From: Mastigamoeba balamuthi
Taxonomy: Eukaryota; Evosea; Mastigamoebida; Mastigamoebidae
Assembly (NCBI GenBank): GCA_902651635.1
Contig: CACRSC010000013.1
Location: forward strand, 312,076 to 359,063
DNA: 46,988 nucleotides
Reading direction: 5' to 3'
The notes under the pieces: generated by a model
Told to the model about the DNA's origin: nothing
The model's database searches: none
The model's input: only the letters and a program-made list of their open reading frames with translations
Program-made: the position numbers and the translations under genes
Part shown: one piece after another, positions 1 to 10,409 of the stretch
How the letters are laid out: the number at the start of each line of letters is the position of its first letter
Position numbering within the stretch: position 1 is the first letter of the stretch

Positions 1-183
1 CCCCTCACTGACCAGACCAGTGATGCCCCTCAGGCAACCCAGTCTGATCTCCCTGATTCTTCCCAGTCAGCTGCACCAGCTGCTGAAACTGAGGCCCCTG
101 CCTCTCCTCCCTCTTCCTCTGCTTCCAAGCATGCTCTCTCTTCCTCCCCCTCCAAACCTGCCCCGAAGCGCAGGAGGAGGTAA
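1..183 (+). CDS. C-terminal end of an unknown protein (partial)
   Basis: Frame 1 is open from the window edge to a TAA at 181-183, giving a 60-residue C-terminal fragment. The tail is low-complexity, rich in Ser, Pro, Ala and acidic residues, and ends in a basic KRRRR-type cluster that could serve as a nuclear localisation signal. A canonical AATAAA lies 77 bp past the stop (261-266), which supports a genuine 3' end. The body of the protein is outside the window, so no function can be given. It could be a transposon-encoded protein, since the next 5 kb are full of transposon remnants, but nothing in the tail proves this. Confidence 0.5.
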   Translation, partial: PLTDQTSDAPQATQSDLPDSSQSAAPAAETEAPASPPSSSASKHALSSSPSKPAPKRRRR

Positions 184-1177
184 TCCCTTCTTACCTCCTT
201 TGCTTCCTGTTTGCTCTCCTTGGTTTTTCAGCTGCTCTTGCAGCTTTTCCAAAGTCAGCAAATAAACATCTCTCTTTGACTCTCTATCTGTGTCTGCCTA
301 TAAAATTACCTGTTTTACATCCCATTTATACTATAATTAATATCTCTTCATTTCTTTATGTATTTGTTTTCTTTCTTTTGCAACTAAATATGTGCTCTTT
401 CCGGTCTTAATTGGAATATTGCTTCTGCCAAAATAATGTGAAATTCACTCATTTTTAAAACTCTCAATACACAAAAATGTACTCTTTTTCTAACTATATT
501 GTTTGATTTTCCGAAATCACTCCGATAATAATCATGTCTTTTTTTACAATTTTTCGCCACTGCGTTTCATTGTTTTCCTTTTTTTGCTCCAAAAATCTGC
601 CTTTTTTTACTAGTTTTTCCGTCTCTTTTTCATGGCAAAATGCCCCTTCCCTCCCACAGGAATATAGGTACACTGTAATGCACATCAATTCAACTGCTGA
701 TATAGCAGATTCACAGTGCCCCTATTGGGCAAAATCACAATACACAGCACATTTGCGCCTCTTGTTGTCATTGTTTTGTTCCAAAATCAATAGTCAGTTT
801 ATTCTGACTATCTTGTTTTGTTATTTGCTTAACCCACTTTTTTCATTCTTTGTTTTTCAATGAAACTGCTCAATGGTCCATTTTACAGCAAAGACCAATT
901 AGTGACATGATCTAAATGAGATTTATTGGTGTGCCACGTGTCAGTGAGTAGCACAGGAGAGTGATGTTTTGATGATCAGTGACTGAAAGTGTTCCAATAG
1001 GCATCTGCGACAACCACACCAAAGAACATTGCACTAGCCACAGGTACCACTCTGGTTCAGTGAAAATGTTTCTCTCTGAATCTCACGAAAACCAGGATTT
1101 GGATTCTCTGTGACATCATGTATGGAAAACCGATGAAACTTTTCAGGAATTTGTATTTTGTGGTCAAATTTTGGTGA
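184..1177. other. AT-rich intergenic stretch
   Basis: Roughly 1 kb without a credible gene. Positions about 280-870 are T-rich and contrast strongly with the GC-rich coding DNA elsewhere. Open frames here are short and lack coding character. The stretch separates the 3' end of the first gene from the 3' end of the Tc1-like transposase. I looked for terminal inverted repeats of that element here and found none that I could define. Confidence 0.5.
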
Positions 1178-2930
1178 TTAGTCAGAATGAGGAATGGTGT
1201 ATGTGTTACCCCCCTGATTGTCAATTACAAGGTCCCAAATGTGTTCCAGGGTGGAAAAGAGGCCATCCAACTTCTGGACAGCAAGCCAATCATCCCAGGC
1301 ACTCTGAACTGCCTGAAGAATCGCCATCTGATCAACTTGACGGCCTTGAGCCTCGTCCTTCACCTTGTCAACAGCTGTCTGGAGTGAGTTCCAGGCACCA
1401 AGGTCCAAAACATTCAGGTCTGGAGACTTGGGTGGCTGAGCAACAAACTCGATGGCTGGAGGGTGATCTGGATCACGACACAAAGCTCTAAGGTCAGCTG
1501 GAAGAGCAGCAGCCCACTGCTGCAAGACTGGGAGAGTCGTTTGGTTGATGTCACCACGACCTCCTCCATGCCCTCCAGCATTGTCCATCTGGATGACAAT
1601 TCGAGAAGCCCACTGTCCACAGGCACGAAGAGTGTCTGGCACCACTTTCTCTGTGAGTAGTGACATGAAGTACTTGGCGTCCATGCTGTGCGCCTGAAAG
1701 CAGGATCTGGTGAGATAAGTGTGTGTAATTGACACACCTTGAAGACTGCAGTCCCACGGGGCCGGTTTTTGCTTGCTCGAGTTGCTGGAATGATGTCCCC
1801 ATATGGGTACAGGCCGATCTTGCCAGTGAAGTTGTGCTCAGCACGAGGCTTTGCCACTGCACCGAGAACCATGACTTTGTCCACGTGGCTCTTGCTCTGC
1901 AACAGCTGATTTGGCACATGCTCTCCAGGAGCGACCCAGTACAAGTGGCTAAAAGACAATGAGTGTAGAACCACTTCTCGTCCACGTGCATGAACACTGT
2001 GCTGTGGTTGAAGAACTTGCCCTCTGCACGGGTCCGAGATGCTTCACACCATCTTGAACGTGCGTCTCAGTGTTCAGGAGTGAGAATTGGAAGGGCTTGG
2101 CAATGAACATGGCGATAGCTGAGAAAGAATTGAGATGTGAGAAGTTGGTGAAGAGAATGTACCCGAGGATTTTGGCAAGACGGATCACTGTTGTTGGTGA
2201 GCCCATCCCCCACTCCTTCTGCATTGCCTCAGACATCTGACGGGTAGTCCAGGGACCCCGAAAGGCAGCAGCTTGGTTGTGGAACCACTGCTGGAGCCAG
2301 GATTGCCGAATGTAGCCCTGCTCACTTCCAGAGCCTGGCTTGCAGTTCAGTGAGAAGTTAGCAGCAACCCAGTGGCTAAGGCGGTTCAGATGTCCCAGAG
2401 AGCAGTGAATGCAGTTGGCAATCTTTCTGGTCATCGAGAGTGGTATCCTTGTATTCTGAGCGCAGCGTACTCGAAGCTTCTCAAGCTCCATGACAGCACG
2501 CCACTTGCACTCGGAAAGTGTGACTAACCACAGAATCAGTCACTAAAAAGTGATTTAACACACGTGGATGGCACTGTGCAATGCACTTGAGAGCTTGAGT
2601 CTCTTTGTCTTGGACCTTGTGAACTGCCTGGGCTTGTGCACTGTCTGTGCTTTCTGGCTTGATTTGATCCTCGAGCTTGAGTTTCTTCTCTGGAGTTGCA
2701 TTGCTGTCTGCTTGTCCTTGTTCTGACAACAAGGTGTGACAAAAGAGAAAGGAGAGAACAACACACTTCTCTTGGAGCACAAGAGTTGTGGTGAACTCGT
2801 ACACTCCCCGGCTGACATCACACCGCCAATAGGGGTTGGGAACTGGACCAAAAACGTGACGAGATCCAGGAATTCCTTCACGAGGGAGTTCGGGAATTCC
2901 AATACGTTGCTTTTTTGTTGGCTCTGGCAA
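1178..2930 (-). pseudogene. Tc1/mariner-like transposase, nearly intact pseudogene with two 44-bp introns
   Basis: A minus-strand DDE/D transposase of the Tc1/mariner superfamily. The order is: a region resembling the DNA-binding part (from about 2491), a WTTRQMSEAM..WGMGSPTTV block, LGYRHV, VDEKWFY (first catalytic Asp), APGEH, KVMVLGAVAKPR, a GKIGLYPYGD block, QMDNAGGH (second Asp) and PKSPDLNVLD (third Asp), ending at 1178. I count 54 residues between the second and third Asp. Two GT-AG introns of 44 bp (2119-2162 and 1694-1737) restore the family reading frame. Two lesions remain: an in-frame TGA at about 2067-2069 just after LTPEH, and a one-base frame slip near 1960 just after EKWFYT. 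The upstream frame 2481-2930 (start at 2930) is Lys/Glu-rich and may be the N-terminus; its junction to the main body is unresolved. The element looks recently inactivated rather than ancient. Confidence 0.75.
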
Positions 2931-3181
2931 GAGCTAACTGCTCAGCCCACTTGGACCTCTGAGGCATCTGCACTGTGCCCAAAGTGAGGGACGCCGCAAG
3001 CCAAACCCAAGGGAAACGTGCCTCTGGGGCTGACAGAGACCAGGCAAGGTGTCAAACACGACAACAAGCCTTGGATGTCTCGACCAGCCCCTCCACCCTT
3101 TACACTTTGAGAAGAACTAAAAAGTGTGATGCAGTTACATGCAACCAAAAAGAGCTTCCAAGGGCATCACCTCAGCCTGAA

Positions 3182-3269
3182 CCCCCCTGGGGGGTTCTTT
3201 TAGCTCTGTAGTTCTGCTCTACCCACCCCTGCTACAGAACAACAGGGCTAAAAGAACCCCCCAGGGGGG
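3182..3269. repeat. 35-bp inverted repeat with 18-bp spacer
   Basis: Left arm 3182-3216 and right arm 3235-3269 are reverse complements at 33 of 35 positions. Each outer end also contains an internal palindrome, CCCCCCTGGGGGG. The structure lies between the Tc1-like transposase and the next minus-strand frame, so it could be a small foldback or MITE-like element, two abutting transposon ends, or a hairpin. I did not find the same arm elsewhere in the window. Confidence 0.8.
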
Positions 3270-3554
3270 GTCAACAAAACGTTGATGACATTTTGGCTGA
3301 GACATTTTTGCTGAATCAGAGTGGTAGGATAGAACTTGCATAACCCTAATCACTTTTCGAAGACTCGAGAACAGGAAGAATCGGAAGGTTTCAGTTTCAG
3401 GTTTGAGCTCTGGCCCTATCATTGCACATACGAATCATATCCACACAGGCAGAGTGTTTGGGAAGAGCAGTTCATTGTGCGCTGGCATCAGCGGGACCTG
3501 AACCAATTCCAGCAAACGAGAGCAGTTGTATTTAACAACTCATAAGAGGGGGGA

Positions 3555-4031
3555 TTACTCATCACCCAGCAAGCTGCCCCTGTGGATGTGAATCCCCTTC
3601 CTGTGGTGCTTGTAGAAGAAGACACCAATGAGGCCCGCAAGCATAATGTCCATCTTGGAGTCCTTCGCTCCCGCGTCCGGGACAATGTTCCTTGGCTCAC
3701 GGGACAAGTCAACGTCCTTCTCATCGATGGGCACCTGCAGGTTCACGGCCTGTGACTTGACAGAGTACTCGGGATCGTGGAAGATCTGCTGGAGCACCTC
3801 TGGCAGGATCTGGATCTGCAGCTGCTCAATCTTGAACAGAATAACAGGTGTTGCGAGCTTGTATGGCATGAGTGTGGTTGTCTGAGTCACTGGCACAGTC
3901 TTCGCCACCTGCAGAGTCTGAGCCTCTGGTGTGAACGGGTCGGACAGCTCGTCCTCTGAGCTGGGTATCTGTCCCATAATCAGGAATGCCTTCTTGATGT
4001 TTTTGCTTGCTGGTTGATGTTTTGCTAGCAA
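3555..4031 (-). CDS. hypothetical protein, possibly transposon-associated
   Basis: Open frame of 158 codons, with a second in-frame ATG at codon 19 (MGQIPSSEDE) that may be the true start. The product mixes polar and hydrophobic segments, has an acidic N-terminal part, and carries a short hydrophobic patch (MLAGLIGVFFY) near the C-terminus followed by a His/Lys-rich tail. I do not recognise the family. It is divergent from the PIF/Harbinger-like transposase that follows at 4041. Such elements often carry a second gene, usually Myb-like, but no Myb/SANT signature is visible here. It could also be a single exon of a longer gene or a non-coding frame. Confidence 0.35.
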   Translation of the reverse strand: MLAKHQPASKNIKKAFLIMGQIPSSEDELSDPFTPEAQTLQVAKTVPVTQTTTLMPYKLATPVILFKIEQLQIQILPEVLQQIFHDPEYSVKSQAVNLQVPIDEKDVDLSREPRNIVPDAGAKDSKMDIMLAGLIGVFFYKHHRKGIHIHRGSLLGDE

Positions 4032-4040
4032 ACACTTTAG

Positions 4041-4747
4041 CTAGCCAAAATTTCAGGAATCCAAGCCCAGCTGGGTTCAGGTGAGCCTCGCGGGCTAGGG
4101 TTTGAGCAGACCTTGTACTCCTTGCAAGGATCAGCTCGATTCCCGAAAACTGGCCTCGGGCCTCTTTTTGAGATCGAGTGGAACTTGCATGGCTCAGGGG
4201 AGGGAATGCCGCTTGGCTTCCTTGAGGGTGTCATTGGAGTTGTCGATGGAACACTCTGCCCTGTGTGGCACACTGGTGTGCCAGCCGAGGACTATCACCT
4301 GTACAATGCAGGGCCAGTTGTGTGCCTCAAGTACATTGTCGTTGTCAACCTCTACACGGGGCTTATCATCTACTGCTCAGATGGCTTCCCAGGCGCGAGT
4401 GCAGACGTGACGATACTCCGGCAGTGCGGGCTGCTTCAGCACCTGTCCGAGGGCGAGCTTCTCCTTGCGGACCTTGGGTTTGTAGGTATCGATCAGTGTG
4501 TTGTTAAAAACAAAAAGAAGCCAAACCTCGAGCTCAGCACTGATGCCCTCGAGTACAACCGTGTGCACAGCGGGTTCCGCATTGTCAGAGATAGAGGACG
4601 TTCGCACGTGTTACATCTTTCAAGGCACTCTCGACTGCATGGCGCCTCGAGCATGACAGGCATGCCATGGCCTTCAACATCGTTTGCAGGCTGGTCAACA
4701 TCGACCTGTCAGTGCACCCGTTGAAGCGCTATGTCCAGAGAGTGTGA
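4041..4747 (+). CDS. PIF/Harbinger-like transposase (DDE_4 type), 5' end unresolved
   Basis: The family core is clear: VGVVDGTL (first catalytic Asp), GFPGASADVTILRQ, LLLADLGFVG (second Asp) and LEYNRVHSGFR (the Glu), which gives a D-D-E triad. A 41-bp GT-AG intron at 4584-4624 rejoins the frame to ALSTAWRLEH and an AFNIVCRLVN block ending at the TGA 4745-4747, matching the C-terminal helical part of these transposases. The frame is open from 4041 but its first ATG is at 4208, so an upstream exon or start is missing or decayed. Enzymes of this family excise and insert DNA with 3-bp target duplications. No terminal repeats were identified. I infer a degraded or 5'-truncated element. Confidence 0.7.
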
Positions 4748-5084
4748 GTGCAAAACAAAATGAAAGTTGTTCTCGTGGCTGGCACAGGCATCCACACGTT
4801 CCATCTCCGCCTGGGCTCGTCCCTGTCGGGCACGCCGGGCACAGCGCGTCTGTTTTGCCGTTGATGGTACCGATGTAGATGCACGCTCCAGTGGAGGTGT
4901 GCCGATTGCACGCGCGCGGACCTGAACCAAAGGGCGAGCCTCACCGTCAACGCCAACGGCACCGCCAGAGCTGCGTCGGGTCGCACTACAAGGCAGCCGA
5001 CGCTGGCAACTGCACGTGCCTCGGGGTTCGGGCGAGTCTCCATAGCCGTGTGCACCAAATGCCCCGTGTCCCTGTGGGGCAGGG
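4748..5084. other. spacer between Harbinger-like transposase and dispersed repeat
   Basis: GC-rich DNA with several overlapping open frames on both strands and no recognisable domain. It may be the 3' part of the Harbinger-like element. The right edge merges into the dispersed repeat that is shared with 42235-43262. Confidence 0.3.
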
Positions 5085-6125
5085 GTTTCACGTTCCAATT
5101 GGAGCCGATATCTTGTTGGATATTCCTCCCTACTGCAACAGCAGCGCAGACGTCACATTGTGACGAGGGGACACACCGAGGGCAGGCCCCTACGAATCCG
5201 CACAGACCGCAGCCACAACACTATTGTGCTCTCCACTACCACACTCCAGCACTCACAGCACTCGAGATGGGCGCACGACCCTCGCACCTCACGGAGCGGA
5301 TGGCGCACAGGCAGCAGCAGCACGCCCTCCGCAAGACTCCGAGAGCCAACACACGGAGCGCATCTGCACAGGCATGTCGACGACAGCGTCCTTCTCCCTG
5401 TGCCAGCCCGGCTGTGCGTGGACCTCCCTGCCCAGCATGCCGGAGGTGCAATGATAACACGATGCCCGACCCCGTGCGTTCGGTCCGAGTCGGTGGCATC
5501 GAGCGCAAGCAGTGTTTTGGACGAGCTGGACGTGGCCGACGACGAGGACGAAGGGACACTTCTGCCCTTTCGTAGTGCACGGAAGATTCACAAGGTGCGT
5601 GTCGCACTGGGCTGGCTGAGAACACACTGTCACGGGGCGGCCCATCACCACTTCCCTGCCACCCGAGGGGCGAGCGGGCTGTCGGCCAGCGGCGGCCTGG
5701 CCAACCGCCGCACCTCCCCCAGGCTCTACGGGGAAGGGGCTGGCAGTCGGCCCGCCCTGTCTTCCTGCTCGGGGGAGTTCCGGTTCACACACGATGACGG
5801 TGGCGGGAAGCGCACCCCCGCCCAGAGGGGTTTGTGCTGTACATGGGCATCTCGCCGTCCGAATGCATTCAGGAGGATGCTAGGGATGCCTGTGTACCCT
5901 CCCTCACGTGCTCTGGGCTCCACAGCAGCTCACTCCCCCTTAGTCTTCCTCTGCAGATCAATGACCTCCAGCCGTGTGATCGTCGTGCTGCTGTGACTTC
6001 CTGTTGGCTCGCCGATCATCATCGTCATCATTTCGAGTACCACACTCGCAGCCGCTGATCGCGGGGCTCGGGGGCACTGGCCCTGTTTGTTTGATTGGTC
6101 TCGGTGGTGGTGGTGGGGTCCGTTG
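5085..6125 (+). repeat. dispersed ~1 kb repeat, copy 1
   Basis: This segment is closely similar, in reverse orientation, to 42235-43262. Shared landmarks run from the GGTTTCACGTTCCAATTGGAG block, through a long block around 5400-5650, to a stretch near 6060-6125 containing GCGGGGCTCGGGGGCACTGG. Differences are scattered substitutions and small indels that break every long frame in at least one copy, so I cannot pick a coding strand. One minus-strand frame has paired cysteines (ACARCH, then SCYHC) also seen in the other copy. Without visible terminal repeats the element type is unknown. Copy 1 lies just downstream of the Harbinger-like transposase, so it could be the tail of that element or an independent non-autonomous element. 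Confidence 0.8.
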
Positions 6126-6617
6126 TGGCATTGTCGCTTTCCCTCGTTCATTCCTCGGACCCGCCAGGGCATTGCGTGTGGGGGGGTTGGATTATTGGGA
6201 TAAATACGTTACCTCAACTGGGACTCGTCTGATTCCAAAGACCAAAGAGAACAAAGGTACATACTCCACTTCATCGAGAGAGAATGATGATGATGTTGGA
6301 TAATGCACCGATGCCCATCATAGGGTGAATAAATGCGAAAAGTCCCCAAACACGGGAAAACTCGTATTTCCCACAAGAATTGTCCCACAGTATCACAATT
6401 TGAAATGTCTGTCCATTGGTCCACCAGTTTCTACCCAATGGCGGGTGACAGCAGGGCTACAGCTCGCTTCTGGTGTTGGGAGCTTCGTTGGTTCTTCACC
6501 CTTGGGTTGGAATAAAAGTGACATATTTGGTAAACCGGGCAAACCCGAAACTCTTCTCAATGAGGTCTCAACAGGGCTGACAGTATTCATTTCTCTGCTG
6601 CCGGTGAGGGTGCCGCA
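6126..6617 (+). promoter_or_regulatory. upstream region of first PBP1-pseudokinase gene
   Basis: About 490 bp with no convincing gene. It holds a CCAAT box in each orientation (ATTGG at 6415-6419 and CCAAT at 6435-6439) and an AT-rich AATAAAAG at 6511-6518, about 100 bp before the start codon. The string AGTATTCATTT occurs shortly before the ATG here and before the ATG of the paralogue at 11479, so it may be a shared initiator-type element. These assignments are pattern-based. Confidence 0.3.
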
Positions 6618-9600
6618 ATGTACAGGGGTCCAGTCTGTCTAGTGCTCGTCCTTAGTGCGCACGTGATCTCCGCGTGTAGCTTCCGCGAGCCCGCGGTGAC
6701 ATCTGCGTCGCCCGAGGTCCTCGTGGGCCTCACGTCGCCGTCGACGAGCATCTCTGCCACCAGCAGCAGGGCGGGCCTCGTCGCCGCCCTCAATGACGCC
6801 AACCTGGTCTCGCGCCTCCAGTTCACGCCCGTCTGGCTCGACAACGGCGGCAGCAGCACCCAGAGCGCCGAGGACGCCATCGAGATGGTCTGCAACCGCA
6901 GCGTCTTCCTCGTAGCCGCCACCGTAGGGTCCACGGACACGGTGGCAGTCCTGCGCGTGCTGAGAGAGCTCGCGGGATCGACGAGGGCTCCTGTGCCGCT
7001 GGTAGGGCCCCTCACGAGCTCACCGGACCTGCACGACGTCAAGCAGATCTCGGGGGCCGAAGACCGCATCGGAGTCGTCAATGTGCGCGCAGAGGCCGTC
7101 GACGAGATGAGCGCCATCGTCTCGTTCCTCTCGCGCGACGTCGTTGTGATGCGGCGGACCGCCATCGTCTCGCTCGAGTCGCCCTACGGCTCTCTGTCCA
7201 CACGGCACATCCAGGAGGCCCTCGAGTCGATGGAAATGAAGCCCTGGGCGGTCGTCAACCTCTCGGCCAGCGCCGCGTCGAGGAGCGACGCCAAGGCTGT
7301 CGTCGACAAGCTGCTCCGTGTCGGCGCAACAGGGGCCCCATCCACACTTCCCAGAGCTGTCGTGGTGGCGTCGACTGGGAGGATGACGGCGCCGATCATA
7401 GAGGAGGTCGTGTCGCGGGGCCTAGGAAACATGACGTTCGTGTGCGGGTCGAACCCCGGGCCCAGCGACGTCTTCAGCAACCTGACCCAGGCCACCCGCG
7501 CGCTGCTAAAGAAGCTCAACTCTCAGATCTACTTCCAGCAGCACGTCCCGCATCCAAACGCGAGCAGCACTCTTATCAGGTGATCGACCCTTGCTGTTCT
7601 CCTATGCGGACTCTTACTCCCGTTTATCAGTGAATTTTGGGCGTCGATCAACAGGTCTCACTTCTCCGCGGTGGACCACGACACGCTCGAAGGGTACATC
7701 GTGGGCAGGCTCATTACGATGGCAGCGTCGCGGTCGCTGGAGATCTATGGGTGGCCGCTGACACGGCAGACGTTCCTCGACACTGTGTACCGCTCGTACC
7801 GCACCTTCGACCTGCGTGGAACAGAGTTCGGGCCCTACGGCGACGGCGTGGCCCCGCAGACCACCGACGATCTGTGCAGCCACGGCATCCACGAGGTGTT
7901 CATGGACAAGCTGGACCTCGCCACCGGAGAGCTCGTCGAGGAGGCCTCGACGTCGTTCAAGTTCGCTGGCTGCAACGTCCCCAGCTGGACCGCCAGTCGC
8001 AGGGCAGTCATGGGGTTCTTCCTCAACGACAATTCGGCACTGAGCGCGCAGGACGACAAGATACGCCAAGGGCTCTCTGCGGCTTTCTCCGCATCGAACA
8101 GCTACGGCACCGCTGGTGGAAGGGCGGCCTTTGCTGCCAACTTTCGAGGGTCCAACGCAACAAGGGCCATCGCCACGGCCAGAAAGTACGTTCTCGCTGT
8201 TGCAGGGCTGAACAGCGCGTACGCCCGCGAGGTCGCTGCCGGGGGCACTCTATTGATCGCCCCTCTCTCGGGGTCGTCTGCGCTGCGGTTCCCGTTCAAC
8301 AGGAACATCATCAACGTCGTCCCGCTGATGCAGCAGGAGATGTCCGTGGCCCTCCAGTACATCGCCCGAACGTCAACCACAATTCCGAGCATCGCGGTCG
8401 TCTGTGAGGACACCGAAGTCGGCAGAGAGTACTCGGGCGCTGTGCGGCAGGCACTCAAGAAGCTCCTAGAGAACTCTCGCGTTGGCGCCTTACTGCCACG
8501 AGAGGTGGCAAACGTGACACTCAGCACGAACGACCCTGAGCCCTCTGTTGCCGGGGCTCTGGACTCGGAGGTCATTCTGTTCGCTGGAGGCTCGTCTGCG
8601 GCCGCGACGTACCTAAAGGCGCTGTACCAGCACAGCAGCACGTGGAACAAGACCAAGGTGCTCTGCTCCGAGGTGCTCCCCGACATGCTGCAGCAGGCCC
8701 TCACAGCTATAGCCGCGCCTCTGGACGTGCTGCGGGGGGTTCACCTCCTGAGCGGCACGCCGCCGCTGGCGATTCTTCCCTCGTCCAACGCGGTGCGCCA
8801 GAAGTACGAGGGGTGGGTCTCCGAGGTCGACAGGAGCGAGTCCTCGTTCCGTGGGTTTGTTGTAGGACTGTTCCTCAGTGCCATAATCAGCGCCGTCGAC
8901 AGCAGCGACGCGCAGAGTGGGTCGTCCGAGGCCATAACGTCGCAGATGATCGTGGACACGATCTACCGTCGTAGTGTGTTCTCCGTGGAGGGCCTCAGCG
9001 TGGGGCCGTTCGAGGACGAGTGCAAGAAGGGGACTGGTATCCGTTGCTGCAACCAAGGGCTCGACAAGGTCTACATCTCTAAGTGGCAGTCGATGTCGTT
9101 CGCCGGCATACAGTTCGACGAGACCACGTCTATGTGCGGAAAGGAGTTCGACCCCACGGACTACTCGATCACGCACTCCGAAATCAGAAGCCTATTTGGC
9201 CTCACCGTGGGACTGTCTGTGGGCCTGGGAGTCGCTGTATTTAGCACCGCGGTGCTCCTGGTGTCCATGTTTCTGTACTCGAGGCGGACACTGTCGTTCC
9301 TCGACATCAAGAGAACAGACCTCGAGATCAACGAGTGCATCGGCAGGGGCAGACACGGGCAACTGCACGTGGGCGACTGGCACGGGACGACAATTGTCAT
9401 CCGAGTGATCAACAAGAAGGAGGTGAGCAAGGGGGACCTGGCGACCATCAAGGAGGAGATCGGGCTGCTGCACAAGCTCCACCACCCCAACCTCCTCATG
9501 CTCATGGGCTACTGCGAGACCCAGAAGGAGCTTTATGTTGTCAGCGAGTACATGTCCGGGGGGTCGCTGAAGGAGTACCTGGCGCGGAACAGAGGGCAGC

Positions 9601-10409
9601 TGGGGGTGTTCAGCCTGATCGCCATTGCATTCGACGTGGTCAAGGGCATCGCGTACCTGCACGCGTCCAAGCCCCCCATCGTGCACGGCAGCATCTCGAC
9701 GCGGAGCCTCCTCGTCGACGACAAGCTCACCACCAAGGTCTCCGACTTCTGGCTCTCCCGCACCCCCCGGGGGAAGAAATCAATTTCTGGGTCCCACTCC
9801 AGGGCTGCCAGGAACCAGGAGTGGCTGGCACCCGAAGTCGCAAGCGGGATGATATCTCCTGCGACGGACGTGTGGGCATTCGGAATCGTGCTGTGCAACC
9901 TGTTTCAGAGCAACACTCAACAGGAGGCTCCAGTGGCAACAGCAATACAGTCAAGCCACAGCTCCTCCAGCTCTGTTCCGATGAGTATTCAGACATCGCT
10001 ACATCCCGAGCCCGACATTAGCACGCCCAAGGAGGTGGTGGAGCTGCTGTACCAGTGCTGGGAGCCGCAACCCGACCAGAGGCCCACCATCTTCACTGTC
10101 CTGCGCTCCTGGCCCTCCACCTTCGCCACCATCGGCCGCTTCGAGCTGCCCTCGGACCTCAGTCACATGCACACTACCACAGACGACAGCAGGACGTCGG
10201 GGACAGGGCCCGATGCGGTGGTGCCTGTGGCAATGATGTCTCACAGTGAGCAGGACACGGTCCAGTCTCTGCATTTCGAGTTCCAGTCGCCTGATTATGC
10301 TCCAGGCTCATCGACAGTTCCCGTGCCTTCAGGATATGCCCCTGAGATGCCCGGTGTTGCGTCCCTGTTCTCACCGGACGCTCTTGGGCAGTCCACGAAT
10401 ACAAAGTGA
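6618..10409 (+). CDS. receptor-like protein 1: two PBP1-like ectodomains, TM helix, cytoplasmic pseudokinase
   Basis: Exons 6618-7579 and 7631-10409 (51-bp intron, phase 2) encode 1246 residues. Residues 1-20 form a signal peptide. Two consecutive type 1 periplasmic-binding/ANF-receptor-like lobes follow (about 28-415 and 416-835), then one TM helix at about 845-870 and a TKL-type kinase fold at about 885-1160. The glycine loop (IGRGRHGQ) is present, but the beta-3 Lys is Arg (IVIRV), HRD is HGS and DFG is DFW, so catalysis is unlikely. The layout equals that of receptor guanylyl cyclases up to the kinase-homology domain, but no cyclase follows; the protein ends in a Ser/Pro-rich tail. I infer an extracellular small-molecule sensor that signals by scaffolding or allostery. 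The next gene is a tandem paralogue with an intron at the same codon. Confidence 0.85.

Noticed and set aside
1551-1997. Multiple frameshifts in the Tc1-like transposase
   Set aside because: Two of the apparent frame changes are better explained as 44-bp introns with canonical ends. Only one stop and one true slip remain.
4584-4660. Frameshift in the Harbinger-like transposase
   Set aside because: A 41-bp GT-AG intron restores the family C-terminus without any indel.
5160-5996. A 278-codon frame conserved in both copies of the dispersed repeat
   Set aside because: The frame is broken by indels between copies and all six frames are equally conserved. Conservation reflects a recent repeat, not a coding constraint.
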